Source: Streptomyces niveus (GTDB lineage: Bacteria > Actinomycetota > Actinomycetes > Streptomycetales > Streptomycetaceae). Taken from it: a stretch of DNA of 64,000 nt. Made by a program: the position numbers and the translations under genes. Under the pieces are notes generated by a model. That model was given only the letters and a program-made list of their open reading frames with translations. It had not been told where the DNA came from and did not search any database. Positions within the stretch are counted from its first letter, which is position 1; each line of letters opens with the position of its first letter. The DNA lies in contig NZ_CP018047.1 of the NCBI RefSeq assembly GCF_002009175.1, positions 7,679,001-7,743,000 of the forward strand, written 5' to 3'. This document shows, piece after piece, positions 17,575 through 25,974 of this stretch.

Positions 17575-17613
17575 GAGCCCCGGCTGGTCCATCCCCCGAA
17601 CCAGCCGGGGCTC
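17575..17613 (-). terminator. Terminator of the gntR gene
   Basis: Perfect 14-bp inverted repeat (17575-17588 with 17600-17613), 64 bp past the regulator's stop. Confidence 0.8.
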
Positions 17614-17676
17614 TCGCACGTCCGGAGCCTGGGCGGGCCCGGGCGGCCGGCGCGAGCGGACCCGGGGCCGTACGGA

Positions 17677-18384
17677 TCAGACGTCGTCCCCCGGATTCCA
17701 GTCCAGCAGACGAACCTTCGCCACCGTGCGCACATGACGGCGCATCGCCGTCGCCGCCGCCTTGCCGAGCTGTCCCTCGATCGCTTCGAGGATCGCCCGG
17801 TGCTGGGTGAGTGAGCGGTGGGGGCGGCCCGGCTGGCGCAGCGACTCGTTGCGGCTCTCGGTGATCTGCTCGGCGATGGAGCGCATGAACTCGGCCAGCA
17901 GACCGCTGTGGGCAGCCGCTGTCACCGCGGCGTGGAAGAGCCGGTCGCCCTCCACGCCGGGACCGCCCGCCTCGATCTCGTCGGCCATGTGGTCGAGCGC
18001 TTCCCGCATGGCGGTCAAATCGTCGGCGGTACGTCGCTCCGCGGCCAGTTCGGCGAGTTTGGTCTCCAGCGCCTCGCGCGCCTCAAGGACGTCGGGCAGC
18101 CGGCGCTTACGTTCCACGAGCCGTTCGACCGGTTCGGCGTCGAGGCTGTCGCGGACGAGATACGTACCGCCGCCGTGCCGTACCTCGACCAGTCCCTGCA
18201 CTTCGAGGACGACGATCGCCTGCTTCACCGACGCGCGGCTGACGCCGAGGCGCCCCGCGAGTTCACGCTCGGGCGGCAGTCGGTCGCCGGCCCGCAGATC
18301 GCCTTCCGCCACATGGTGACGGAGCCTGTCGAGGACCTGTTCGTACAGTCGTGGCCGGGTCATCGGCCGCAGTGCGTCGGACAC
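17677..18384 (-). CDS. GntR/FadR-family regulator of the malonate-type operon
   Basis: Transcriptional repressor, 235 residues. An N-terminal winged HTH (about 12-75: PRLYEQVLDRLRHHVAEGDL, DRLPPERELAGRLGVSRASV, GTYLVRD) is followed by an all-helical FCD ligand domain (about 95-225) with the metal-ligand pattern D..H...H typical of organic-acid-sensing FadR proteins. GTG start at 18384 lies 3 nt from a G-rich ribosome site. It is divergent from the matC-matB operon, with matching operators in the gap. In Rhizobium the mat operon has a GntR regulator, MatR, in this position; the name is by analogy. The likely inducer is malonate or methylmalonate. Confidence 0.87.
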   Translation of the reverse strand: MSDALRPMTRPRLYEQVLDRLRHHVAEGDLRAGDRLPPERELAGRLGVSRASVKQAIVVLEVQGLVEVRHGGGTYLVRDSLDAEPVERLVERKRRLPDVLEAREALETKLAELAAERRTADDLTAMREALDHMADEIEAGGPGVEGDRLFHAAVTAAAHSGLLAEFMRSIAEQITESRNESLRQPGRPHRSLTQHRAILEAIEGQLGKAAATAMRRHVRTVAKVRLLDWNPGDDV

Positions 18385-18430
18385 ACGAACCCCCCATAAC
18401 TGGTCGTTCGCAGCTTAACACCGGGCGGCC

Positions 18431-18503
18431 AAGTGGCTGAGCCAATTCCTGTCGAATCCCTTGACGCCTCGCTGGACCGGTGTTCAAAGTGGTCCAGCCA
18501 CTT
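18431..18503. promoter_or_regulatory. Paired palindromes and promoter between gntR and matC
   Basis: Site 1 AAGTGG-N5-CCAATT (18431-18447) and site 2 AAGTGG-N5-CCACTT (18487-18503, perfect), centres 56 bp apart. Between them lies TTGACG (18461-18466) followed after 16 nt by TTCAAA (18483-18488), a candidate promoter for matC that overlaps site 2. The shared half-site fits one GntR dimer at each. Confidence 0.6.
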
Positions 18504-18555
18504 GGCCAATACCGCTTGGCCAGTAATCAACGGCCCCAGGGACGGGAGCCCCCCG

Positions 18556-19848
18556 ATGTCCGCCGAACTGATCTCGATCCTTGTACTCGTGGTCGTCTTC
18601 GTGATCGCCACGACCCGCTCGATCAACATGGGTGCGCTCGCCTTCGCCGCCGCGTTCGGGGTCGGCGAACTCGTCGCCGACCTGGACGCGGACGGTATCT
18701 TCGCCGGATTCCCCGGTGACCTGTTCGTCGTGCTCGTCGGCGTCACCTACCTCTTCGCCATCGCACGGGCCAACGGCACCACGGACTGGCTGGTGCATGC
18801 CGCGATCCGGCTCGTACGCGGTCGAATAGTGCTGATCCCCTGGGTGATGTTCGCGATCACCGGGGCACTGACCGCGATCGGCGCCGTCAGCCCGGCGGCC
18901 GTCGCGATCGTCGCGCCCATCGCGCTGAGTTTCGCCGCGCGGTACGGGATCAGCCCCCTGCTGATGGGCGCGCTCGTCGTGCACGGCGCGCAGGCCGGCG
19001 GCTTCTCACCGATCAGCATCTACGGCTCGATCGTCAACGGGGTGGTGGAACGCGAGAACCTGCCCGGCAACGAACTCGTACTCTTCTTCGCCTCGCTCGT
19101 CGTCAACCTGATCATCGCGAGTGTCGTGTTCGTCCTGTTCGGCGGACTGAAACTGAAGGGCCGTGACCTTGCCACCGAGGGCAAGGACGGGGAAGCGAGG
19201 AACGGAGGGGCCAAGGACGGTGACAACGCCCTGGCGGCCGACGCCGCGCACCTCACCCCCGCCCGTATCGCCACCCTGACCGCCCTCGCGGCACTCGTCG
19301 TCGCCGTCCTCGTCCTCGACCTCGACGCCGGACTCTCCGCCATCACCCTCGCCGTCGTCCTCAGTGCCTTCTGGCCGGACGCGAGCCGCAAGGCCGTCAG
19401 CGAGGTCGCCTGGCCGACCGTGCTGCTCATCTGCGGTGTCCTCACCTACGTCGGCGTCCTGGAAGAGATGGGCACCATCGACTACGCGGGCAACGCCGTC
19501 GGCGACATCGGCGTCCCCCTGCTCGCCGCCGTCCTGCTCTGCTACATCGCCGCGATCATCTCCGCCTTCGCGTCCTCCGTCGGCATCATGGGCGCGCTCA
19601 TCCCGCTCGCCGTGCCCTTCCTCGCCCAGGGCGAGATCGGGGCGGTCGGCATGATCGCCGCCCTCGCCGTCTCGGCGACCGTCGTGGACGTCAGCCCCTT
19701 CTCCACCAACGGCGCCCTCGTCCTGGCCGCCGCCCCCGACGTCGACCGGGAGCGTTTCTTCCGGCAGTTGATGGTGTACGGAGGCATCGTGGTGGCAGCG
19801 GTACCCGCGGCCGTGTGGCTCGTACTGGTGGTGCCAGGCTTCGGATGA
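18556..19848 (+). CDS. matC: MatC-like dicarboxylate (malonate) carrier, SLC13/IT superfamily
   Basis: Integral membrane permease for a dicarboxylate, probably malonate or methylmalonate. The 430-residue protein has about 11-12 TM segments, with a pseudo-symmetric layout and a hydrophilic Lys/Gly/Asp-rich cytoplasmic loop about residues 205-235. The N-terminal half resembles the MatC_N domain (ISILVLVVVFVIATTRSINM, SPAAVAIVAPIALSFA, GAQAGGFSPISIYG). ATG at 18556 with GGGAG upstream is preferred to an upstream in-frame ATG at 18433 that lies within the operator region. First gene of the operon; the next gene is a malonyl-CoA synthetase, which makes import followed by CoA activation the natural reading. 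Confidence 0.82.
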   Translation: MSAELISILVLVVVFVIATTRSINMGALAFAAAFGVGELVADLDADGIFAGFPGDLFVVLVGVTYLFAIARANGTTDWLVHAAIRLVRGRIVLIPWVMFAITGALTAIGAVSPAAVAIVAPIALSFAARYGISPLLMGALVVHGAQAGGFSPISIYGSIVNGVVERENLPGNELVLFFASLVVNLIIASVVFVLFGGLKLKGRDLATEGKDGEARNGGAKDGDNALAADAAHLTPARIATLTALAALVVAVLVLDLDAGLSAITLAVVLSAFWPDASRKAVSEVAWPTVLLICGVLTYVGVLEEMGTIDYAGNAVGDIGVPLLAAVLLCYIAAIISAFASSVGIMGALIPLAVPFLAQGEIGAVGMIAALAVSATVVDVSPFSTNGALVLAAAPDVDRERFFRQLMVYGGIVVAAVPAAVWLVLVVPGFG

Positions 19849-19900
19849 CCAGGTCACCCGGACGACCGGTCAGACTCGTCGACAGCAAGGAGAACGACGC

Positions 19901-21409
19901 GTGTCCCCTCTCTTCCCGGCCCTCGCCGCGGGTTCCACCCGGCCCGCACTCCAATTCGGCGACCAGGCACTGAGCCACGCCGAACTGGCCACGGTGGCGG
20001 GCGCCCTGGCCGCCCGGATCGCCGGTGCGCCACGGGTCGCCGTCTGGGCCACACCCACGCTCGGTACGGCCGTGGGCGTGGTGGCCGCGCTGCTGGCGGG
20101 CGTGCCCGTCGTGCCGGTGAACCCCAAGACCGGGGAACGGGAGCTGACCCACATCGTGACGGACAGTTCACCGGCCCTCGTGCTCGCCGAACACGGGGTC
20201 GAACTGCCGCCCATCCTGGCCGGGGTGCCGCGTCTGGACACCGACGTCCACCACATCACCGACGCCACCGGTGTCCCGGGCGAGGCCGGTGTCCCCGGCG
20301 CCACCGGTGTCCTGGGCGAGGCCGGTCCCGCCGCCCCGCTGCCGGCCGAGCCCTCCCCGGAAGCACCCGCGCTGATCGTCTACACCTCGGGCACCACCGG
20401 ACCCCCCAAGGGTGTCGTCCTGCCCCGCCGAGCCGTCGCCGCCACGCTCGACGCGCTGGAGGACGCCTGGCAGTGGACCGAGGCCGACGTCCTCGTCCAC
20501 GCGCTGCCGCTGTTCCACGTCCACGGGCTGATCCTCGGCATCCTCGGCCCGCTGCGCCGCGGCGGCTCGGTGCGCCACCTCGGCAGGTTCGGCACGGACG
20601 GCGTCGCACGCGAGCTGTCCTCCGGAGCCACGATGCTCTTCGGCGTACCGACGATGTACCACCGCATCGCCGAGGCGCTCGCCGGCGATCCCGCCCTCGC
20701 GAAGGCGCTCACCGGCGCGCGTCTGCTGGTGTCCGGATCGGCCGCGCTGCCCGTCCACGACCACGAGCGCATCGCGGCGGCCACCGGACGCCGCGTCATC
20801 GAGCGGTACGGCATGACCGAGACGCTGATGAACACCAGCGTGCGCGCGGACGGCGAACCGCGCGCCGGCACCGTCGGCGTACCGCTGGCCGGGGTGGAAC
20901 TGCGGCTCGTCGACGAGACGGGCGCCGCGATCGCCGCGTACGACGGCGAGACCGTCGGCGAGATCCAGGTGCGCGGCCCGAACCTCTTCACCGAGTATCT
21001 GAACCGCCCCGACGCGACCGCGGCCGCCTTCGACGACGGCTGGTTCCGCACGGGCGACATGGCGATCCGCGACCCCGACGGCTACGTCCGCATCGTCGGC
21101 CGCAAGGCCACCGACCTGATCAAGAGCGGCGGTTACAAGATCGGCGCCGGTGAGATCGAGAACGTGCTCCTGGAGCATCCCGGGGTACGTGAGGCGGCCG
21201 TCACCGGGGAGCCCGACGAGGACCTGGGGGAGCGGATCGTCGCCTGGATCGTCCCCGCGCAGGCCGACGCCCCGCCCTCGGTGGAGGAGTTGGCGGCGCA
21301 CGTCGGGGCTCAGCTCGCCTCGCACAAGAGGCCGCGCACGGTGCGGTATCTGGAGGCGCTGCCCCGCAACGACATGGGCAAGATCATGAAGCGGGCCCTC
21401 CGTGGCTGA
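19901..21409 (+). CDS. matB: Malonyl-CoA synthetase (MatB-like acyl-CoA ligase)
   Basis: ATP-dependent adenylating ligase converting malonate (often also methylmalonate) plus CoA to malonyl-CoA, a polyketide and fatty-acid extender unit. 502 residues of ANL fold: P-loop YTSGTTGPPKGVVLPRRA (about 165), ERYGMTETLMNTS (about 303), WFRTGDMAIRD (about 383) and GGYKIGAGEIENVLLEHP, with catalytic Lys near the C-terminus in NDMGKIMKRAL. A short collagen-like insert (GVPGEAG, GVPGATG, GVLGEAG) sits at about 126-145. GTG at 19901 has a very good AAGGAG site. From memory, S. coelicolor MatB lies in the same gene order. Stop overlaps the next gene by 8 nt. Confidence 0.88.
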   Translation: MSPLFPALAAGSTRPALQFGDQALSHAELATVAGALAARIAGAPRVAVWATPTLGTAVGVVAALLAGVPVVPVNPKTGERELTHIVTDSSPALVLAEHGVELPPILAGVPRLDTDVHHITDATGVPGEAGVPGATGVLGEAGPAAPLPAEPSPEAPALIVYTSGTTGPPKGVVLPRRAVAATLDALEDAWQWTEADVLVHALPLFHVHGLILGILGPLRRGGSVRHLGRFGTDGVARELSSGATMLFGVPTMYHRIAEALAGDPALAKALTGARLLVSGSAALPVHDHERIAAATGRRVIERYGMTETLMNTSVRADGEPRAGTVGVPLAGVELRLVDETGAAIAAYDGETVGEIQVRGPNLFTEYLNRPDATAAAFDDGWFRTGDMAIRDPDGYVRIVGRKATDLIKSGGYKIGAGEIENVLLEHPGVREAAVTGEPDEDLGERIVAWIVPAQADAPPSVEELAAHVGAQLASHKRPRTVRYLEALPRNDMGKIMKRALRG

Positions 21410-22784
21410 GCGGATGAGCGCGCGACAGGCGCTCGCCTCCCTCACCGGAGCGACCCCGCAGGGCGCTCCCGTCGGCTTCACCGAACTGCCCGTGCCCAAG
21501 GACACCTCCGCCCCGGACGGGCCCCTGGGCTGGCGGGGATACGACGAGTCCCGCGCCCGCGCGGCCACGCGTACCGGCGAGGGCGAGTCGGTCGTCTGCG
21601 GCACCGCACGCGTCGGTGACACCGAAGCGGTCCTGATCGCCTTCGAGTTCGGCTTCCTCGGCGGATCGCTGGGGGAGCGCACCGGGGACCGGCTGGAGGC
21701 CGCGTACACCCATGCCCGCGAACGGCGGCTGCCCGTCGTCTCGTTGATCGCCACCGGCGGCAGCCGTATGCAGGAGGGCATGCTCGCGCTGCTCCAACTC
21801 CAGCGCGTGGCCCGGCAGTCGGCCCTGACCAGGGCGGCGGGTCTGCCCCAGATCGCGGTGGTGCGCGACCCGACGGCCGGTGGCGGCTGGGCCACCCTCG
21901 GCGCCGGCGCCGATGTGATCCTGGCCCTGCCGGGCGCCCAGATCGGGTTCGCGGGTTCGCGGGTACGGCCGCCGGACGCCGACCCGTACGCGTACACCGC
22001 CGAGGCGCAGCTGACGGCCGGTCATATCGACGCGGTGGTACGGCAGGAGGACCTGCGGGGCGCCGTCGGCCGCTGGCTGGCGCTGCTGACGGACGGCGCC
22101 ACCGGACCCGGGGCCGCTCCGGTGGCGGCCGCCGAGCCCCCGGCCGGACTCGGTCACGCCGCACCGCCCGCCACCGGCTGGGAGGCGGTGAGTCTGGCCC
22201 GCGATCCCCGACGCCCCCGCGCCGAGGCGTACCTGGCCGCGTACTTCACCGGCCGGGAGTCCATCAGCGGCGACCGCAGCGGTGGCACCGACCCCGGAAT
22301 GCTGTGCGGGTTCGGCGTACGCGAAGGCCGTACGGTCGCCTACGCCGCCCAGTGCGGCACCGCGACCCTCCCGGCCGGCTACCGCACCGCGGCCAGGCTG
22401 ATCCGGCTCGCGGACCGGCTGGGACTGCCCGTCCTCACGCTCGTCGACACACCCGGCGCCGCCAACGACGCCGAGGCGGAGCGTTCCGGAGCGGGCGGCG
22501 CGATCGCGGATCTGTTCGCCGCCGTGGCCACCGCCCGCGTACCCGTCACCACCCTGCTGATCGGCGAGGGCGGTTCCGGCGGCGCCCTGGCGCTGGCGGC
22601 GCCGGGCAACACATGGGCCACGCCGGACAGTTACTTCTCCGTCATCGCGCCGGAACTGGCGACGGCCATCCTCAAGCGGGCCCCCGAGGAGACCCGCGCG
22701 ACGGCCGACGAATTGAAGCTGCGCCCCCAGGACCTGCTGTCGCTGGGGGTGATCCGGGGAATCGTCCCACCGGCGGGGAAATGA
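21402..22784 (+). CDS. Fused carboxyltransferase (AccD-like + AccA-like), biotin-less context
   Basis: Crotonase-fold carboxyltransferase of 460 residues. The N-terminal half (about 45-225) is AccD/CT-beta-like: FEFGFLGGSLGERTGDRLEA, SLIATGGSRMQEG. The C-terminal half (about 285-455) is AccA/CT-alpha-like: LTLVDTPGAANDAEAERSG, LLIGEGGSGGALAL, SYFSVIAPELATAILKR. No biotin carboxylase, BCCP or zinc-finger cysteines accompany it. The GTG start overlaps the matB stop, so it is coupled to malonyl-CoA synthesis. Possible roles: decarboxylating malonyl-CoA to acetyl-CoA (compare the MdcD/MdcE subunits of malonate decarboxylase, which are the same fold) or transcarboxylation with a BCCP encoded elsewhere. 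An alternative ATG start lies at 21414. Confidence 0.85.
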   Translation: MAERMSARQALASLTGATPQGAPVGFTELPVPKDTSAPDGPLGWRGYDESRARAATRTGEGESVVCGTARVGDTEAVLIAFEFGFLGGSLGERTGDRLEAAYTHARERRLPVVSLIATGGSRMQEGMLALLQLQRVARQSALTRAAGLPQIAVVRDPTAGGGWATLGAGADVILALPGAQIGFAGSRVRPPDADPYAYTAEAQLTAGHIDAVVRQEDLRGAVGRWLALLTDGATGPGAAPVAAAEPPAGLGHAAPPATGWEAVSLARDPRRPRAEAYLAAYFTGRESISGDRSGGTDPGMLCGFGVREGRTVAYAAQCGTATLPAGYRTAARLIRLADRLGLPVLTLVDTPGAANDAEAERSGAGGAIADLFAAVATARVPVTTLLIGEGGSGGALALAAPGNTWATPDSYFSVIAPELATAILKRAPEETRATADELKLRPQDLLSLGVIRGIVPPAGK

Positions 22785-22825
22785 GGTCCGCCGATTTCTC
22801 ATGGGCCTCTCACCAGGTTTGTCGG

Positions 22826-22841
22826 ACCATATGCCTATGGT
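22826..22841. promoter_or_regulatory. Small palindrome before the DUF2510 gene
   Basis: ACCATA-TGCC-TATGGT, perfect 6-bp arms, ending 6 nt before the GTG start. Could be an operator or a translation-start hairpin. Confidence 0.3.
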
Positions 22842-22847
22842 GAGTGG

Positions 22848-23867
22848 GTGACGCAGACGACTCCGCCCGGCTGGTATCCGGACCCAGGACATGAAGGTGA
22901 AGGCCCGACTCAGGAACGGTGGTGGGACGGTTCGGCCTGGACCGACATGGTCCGCGCAGACTCGGCGACGACCTGGAGCGCGCCTTCCGGCCCCGGCGCA
23001 CCCGTCGGCCCAGGCGCGCCGGGCATGCCGCCCTACCCGGCGGCGCCGCCACCGGGCGCCGGCGGGCGCGGCCGGCGGATCGCCCTCGCGGTCACCGCGG
23101 CCGTGGTGGTACTGGCCGTCGTCGGAGGCTTTCTCCTCCTCCAGGAAGACGGCGACAGCTCGGCGGAGAGAGCGAGTTCGACGCCGTCGACCGCACCCGG
23201 CAAGCCGGGTCAGGAGCGACCGGCACCGGGTCAATCGCAGCCGCCCGGCGGCCCCGACGCGCCCGACGGAGGCGGCGGCGGTGGCGAGGACGGCGGCCCC
23301 CAGCAGGAGATCCCGACCGAGGACGGCTTCGCCACCGACCTGGCCAGCGGCATCAGCATCCCGGTGCCGGACGGCTGGAGCGGCCAATCGGGCCCCGTCG
23401 GCGCCGGAGTGAGCACCGGTGAGCACCCGTGCCCGGGCAACCCGGACGAGTCCTGCGTACGCGGCGGGGTGAACTCCGTCCCGGCGATCGCGCTGGAGAT
23501 CAAGGCCACCACCGCCAAGGCGGCGGCCGAGGCCGACATCAAGAAGAACGCGGAGGAGTCCTACGGTGGCGAGAGCTACGGAGAGATCTCCTCGCACGAG
23601 GAGCTGAAGTCCGAGGCGGTGACCGTCGCCGGCAAGAAGGGCTATCTCGTGCGGTGGAAGGTCGTCACCGGCAAGGGCGACGACGGGTACGTACAGTCGC
23701 TCGCCTTCCCGTCACCCGCCCCCGGCGCACAGAACATGCTGATCATCGTGCGCTCCGGCTTCGACATCAACGACAAGGCGCCCAAGCTGCCCGTGATGGA
23801 CGAGATCACCGGCGGCATCAAGGTCGCGGCGGGCGGTGGCGGCGCCGGCGCGGGCGAGAAGGTCTGA
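22848..23867 (+). CDS. Membrane-anchored DUF2510 protein with extracytoplasmic domain
   Basis: 339-residue protein of unknown function. N-terminal DUF2510 motif (PPGWYPDPGHEGEGPTQERWWDGSAWTD, residues about 6-34) in the cytoplasm, a Pro/Gly/Ala linker, one TM helix (about 78-100), a long low-complexity linker (Ser, Pro, Gly), and an extracytoplasmic C-terminal domain (about 165-335) with two cysteines in HPCPGNPDESCVRGG that may form a disulphide. The C-terminal half resembles PsbP/LpqN-like secreted domains only in general character. GTG at 22848 has a weak ribosome site. It follows the mat operon by 63 bp but is probably separate. Confidence 0.8.
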   Translation: MTQTTPPGWYPDPGHEGEGPTQERWWDGSAWTDMVRADSATTWSAPSGPGAPVGPGAPGMPPYPAAPPPGAGGRGRRIALAVTAAVVVLAVVGGFLLLQEDGDSSAERASSTPSTAPGKPGQERPAPGQSQPPGGPDAPDGGGGGGEDGGPQQEIPTEDGFATDLASGISIPVPDGWSGQSGPVGAGVSTGEHPCPGNPDESCVRGGVNSVPAIALEIKATTAKAAAEADIKKNAEESYGGESYGEISSHEELKSEAVTVAGKKGYLVRWKVVTGKGDDGYVQSLAFPSPAPGAQNMLIIVRSGFDINDKAPKLPVMDEITGGIKVAAGGGGAGAGEKV

Positions 23868-23921
23868 GACCGGATCCCCGCCCAAGCGGCGGGGGCCGGG
23901 CAGGGCGTACAGATCCAACCC

Positions 23922-23960
23922 AAGGCCGGTGGCCGGTCATCACGACCGGCCACCGGCCTT
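23922..23960 (+). terminator. Strong terminator after the DUF2510 gene
   Basis: Perfect 17-bp inverted repeat (23922-23938 with 23944-23960) and 5-nt loop, 55 bp past the stop. Confidence 0.85.
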
Positions 23961-24097
23961 CGGCGTTCTCGCGGCACACCTCCGGTGCGTCGGCCGGGTC
24001 GCGCGGCAGGTGGGCCGCGCCTGTCCTCGATCGCCGGACGGGCCGCATGCACGGGACGACGGAGCTGGGACACTCTCGTGGGACGTACACTCCACTC

Positions 24098-24178
24098 ATG
24101 GGTAATACACACGCCGCGACGGAGAGCCTTCGGCGTTCCTCGTGCGCGCAGTGCCATGCCCTGCACGGTCACGGCTAG
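24098..24178 (+). CDS. Possible leaderless 26-residue ORF upstream of murE paralogue
   Basis: A short frame starting at ATG 24098 directly downstream of a TACACT block (24086-24091). The 6-nt gap to the ATG is what a leaderless Streptomyces transcript would show. The peptide ends with SSCAQCHALHGHG, carrying two Cys and three His, and begins MGNTH. It is 245 bp before the murE-like start, in the same direction, so it could be a leader peptide. No clear -35 was found. Translation is unproven. Confidence 0.35.
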   Translation: MGNTHAATESLRRSSCAQCHALHGHG

Positions 24179-24423
24179 CAACTTCGCCGCCGATTCCCGG
24201 CCTCCGGCGCCCGTTGGGATTCTTCCCCGAGGCGTCCATCCGCTGTCCGCGCCTTCGCGCTGAGCCGCCCGCTCCCAGAGCCGCACCACTCTCCCCAGCG
24301 ACACCCGCACTTCGCAACTCGCGCCCGCCCCCACCCCCACCCCCGCGACGTCTCGGCGTGCCGTCGGTGCCTCCACGGTGCCCGCCGGCCGGCGACCGAG
24401 CCGTACCTTCGAGAGGATCCCCT

Positions 24424-25914
24424 GTGAAGCTGAGCGAATTGCTCGTCGGGCACGACCACGAGATTCTGCAGGGCGACCCCGGTACGGTCATCACCGCCGG
24501 AACCTGCTTCGACGCCCACCGGGTGTCACCCGGCTCCCTGTTCATCGCGGTTCCCGGCCACCGCGAGGGCGGCCCCGAATCCGTCGGCCCCGCCATCGCG
24601 CGCGGCGCCGTCGCCGTGCTCGTCGACGGGGCGACGGCCGATCTGCCGGCCGCGGCATGGATGTCCGACCCGGCCGTCTGCGTCGTACGGGTCCCGGACA
24701 CCCGTACCGCGGCCGCCGTCGTCGCCTCCCGCTACCACGGCGATCCCGGCCTCGCGATGGACATGGTCGCCATCACCGGTACCAACGGCAAGACCTCCGT
24801 CTCGTACATGGTCGAGTCCGTGCTGCGGATCGCCGAGCAGGCCGTCGTCGGTGTCATCGGCACGGCCGGCAGCCGTATCGGGGACGAACTGATCCCCATG
24901 CCCCGCTCGGTTCTCACCACTCCGGAGTCCCCCGACTTCCAGTACCTGCTCGGTGTCATGCGAGACCGCGACGTCAGCACCGTGGTCCTGGAGGCCACAT
25001 CCATGGGGCTGTTGACGCACCGCGTCGACCACTCGTACATCGACGTCGGCATCTTTACCAACCTCACCCAGGACCACCTGGACGACCACGGCACGATGGC
25101 GAACTACCGGGACGCCAAACTCCGGCTGTTCAAGGGGCTCTGCCGGCGGGCCGTGGTGAACGTGGACGACGCGGTGGGCGCTGGGATCGGTGCGCTCATG
25201 CCGGGCGCGGTGACCACGTACGCCCTGGACACCGACGCCGACTACCGGGCGACCGACCTCACGATGGACGCCTTCGGTACGCGCTTCACCCTGCACCACG
25301 CGGGGCGCAAGTACCCTGCGGCGATTCCCGTACCCGGCCGGTTCTCCGTCGCCAACGCGCTCGCCACCGTCGCCGCCTGCCATCTCCTCGGGCACGACCT
25401 GCGCGGGCTGGTCGCGGCGCTCGACACGATGCCGCCGGTCCCCGGGCGCTTCGAGCGCTTCGAGACCCCACGCGGCACTTCCGTCATCGTGGACTACGCG
25501 CACTCCCCGGACTCGCTCGACAAGGTGCTGAGCACCATCCGCGACTTCGCCACCGGGCAGGTCATCACCGTGTTCGGCTGCGGCGGCGACCGTGACATCA
25601 CCAAGCGCGCGGAGATGGGCGAGATCGCGGGCACCCACTCCGACCTGTGCGTGCTGACCTCCGACAACCCCCGCCACGAGGACCCCGAGGCGATCCTCGA
25701 TCAGATCACGCCCGGGATCGCGGCCACCGGCACCCGCTTCGAGCGATACGCCGACCGCCGCGCCGCCATCGAGTTCGCACTGTCCGCTGCGGGCGAGAGG
25801 GACATCGTCCTGATCGCGGGCAAGGGGAGCGAGCCGTACCAGACCGTCGGCGACACGCTGATCCCGTTCAGCGACATGGCGACCGTGCGCGAACTGGCTG
25901 CCGTACAGGGCTGA
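24424..25914 (+). CDS. MurE-like UDP-MurNAc-tripeptide ligase (paralogue outside a dcw cluster)
   Basis: Mur ligase that adds a diamino acid to UDP-MurNAc-L-Ala-D-Glu; cytosolic peptidoglycan precursor step. 496 residues with all three domains: N-terminal (1-95, CFDAHRVSPGSLFIAVPGHRE), central ATPase (about 96-320, ITGTNGKTSVSYM near 118, TPESPDFQ, EATSMGL, QDHLDDHG) and C-terminal (about 325-496, DYAHSPDSL and FGCGGDRD). The DNPRHEDPEAI motif near 413 is the diaminopimelate-selecting sequence. No other mur/fts gene is adjacent, so this is likely a second copy; it could serve specialised metabolism or stress. GTG at 24424 with GAGAGGA upstream. The 245-bp leader is pyrimidine rich. Confidence 0.87.
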   Translation: MKLSELLVGHDHEILQGDPGTVITAGTCFDAHRVSPGSLFIAVPGHREGGPESVGPAIARGAVAVLVDGATADLPAAAWMSDPAVCVVRVPDTRTAAAVVASRYHGDPGLAMDMVAITGTNGKTSVSYMVESVLRIAEQAVVGVIGTAGSRIGDELIPMPRSVLTTPESPDFQYLLGVMRDRDVSTVVLEATSMGLLTHRVDHSYIDVGIFTNLTQDHLDDHGTMANYRDAKLRLFKGLCRRAVVNVDDAVGAGIGALMPGAVTTYALDTDADYRATDLTMDAFGTRFTLHHAGRKYPAAIPVPGRFSVANALATVAACHLLGHDLRGLVAALDTMPPVPGRFERFETPRGTSVIVDYAHSPDSLDKVLSTIRDFATGQVITVFGCGGDRDITKRAEMGEIAGTHSDLCVLTSDNPRHEDPEAILDQITPGIAATGTRFERYADRRAAIEFALSAAGERDIVLIAGKGSEPYQTVGDTLIPFSDMATVRELAAVQG

Positions 25915-25932
25915 TTGTCGTGCGCGACTGAC

Positions 25933-25974
25933 AGCCCGGCGCCCGTCCGGCGAACCGGCCACCGGGCGCGGGCT
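25933..25974. terminator. Imperfect bidirectional hairpin
   Basis: Arms AGCCCGGCGCCCG and CGGGCGCGGGCT with one bulge and an inner CCGG/CCGG, between the convergent murE-like and NTF2-like genes. Confidence 0.5.

Noticed and set aside
18006..18399. Plus-strand open frames within the gntR gene
   Set aside because: The minus frame encodes a complete FadR-type HTH and FCD domain.
20270..20335. Collagen-like tandem repeat in matB considered as a CRISPR-like or mobile repeat
   Set aside because: The repeats are short, in frame and degenerate; they encode a Gly-rich loop in the enzyme.
20168..21997. 609-codon minus-strand open frame across matB and the carboxyltransferase
   Set aside because: It is an antisense shadow in GC-rich DNA without any recognisable domain.
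24137..24165. CxxCH motif in the micro-ORF read as a cytochrome c haem site
   Set aside because: A 26-residue peptide without signal sequence or axial ligand context cannot be a c-type cytochrome.
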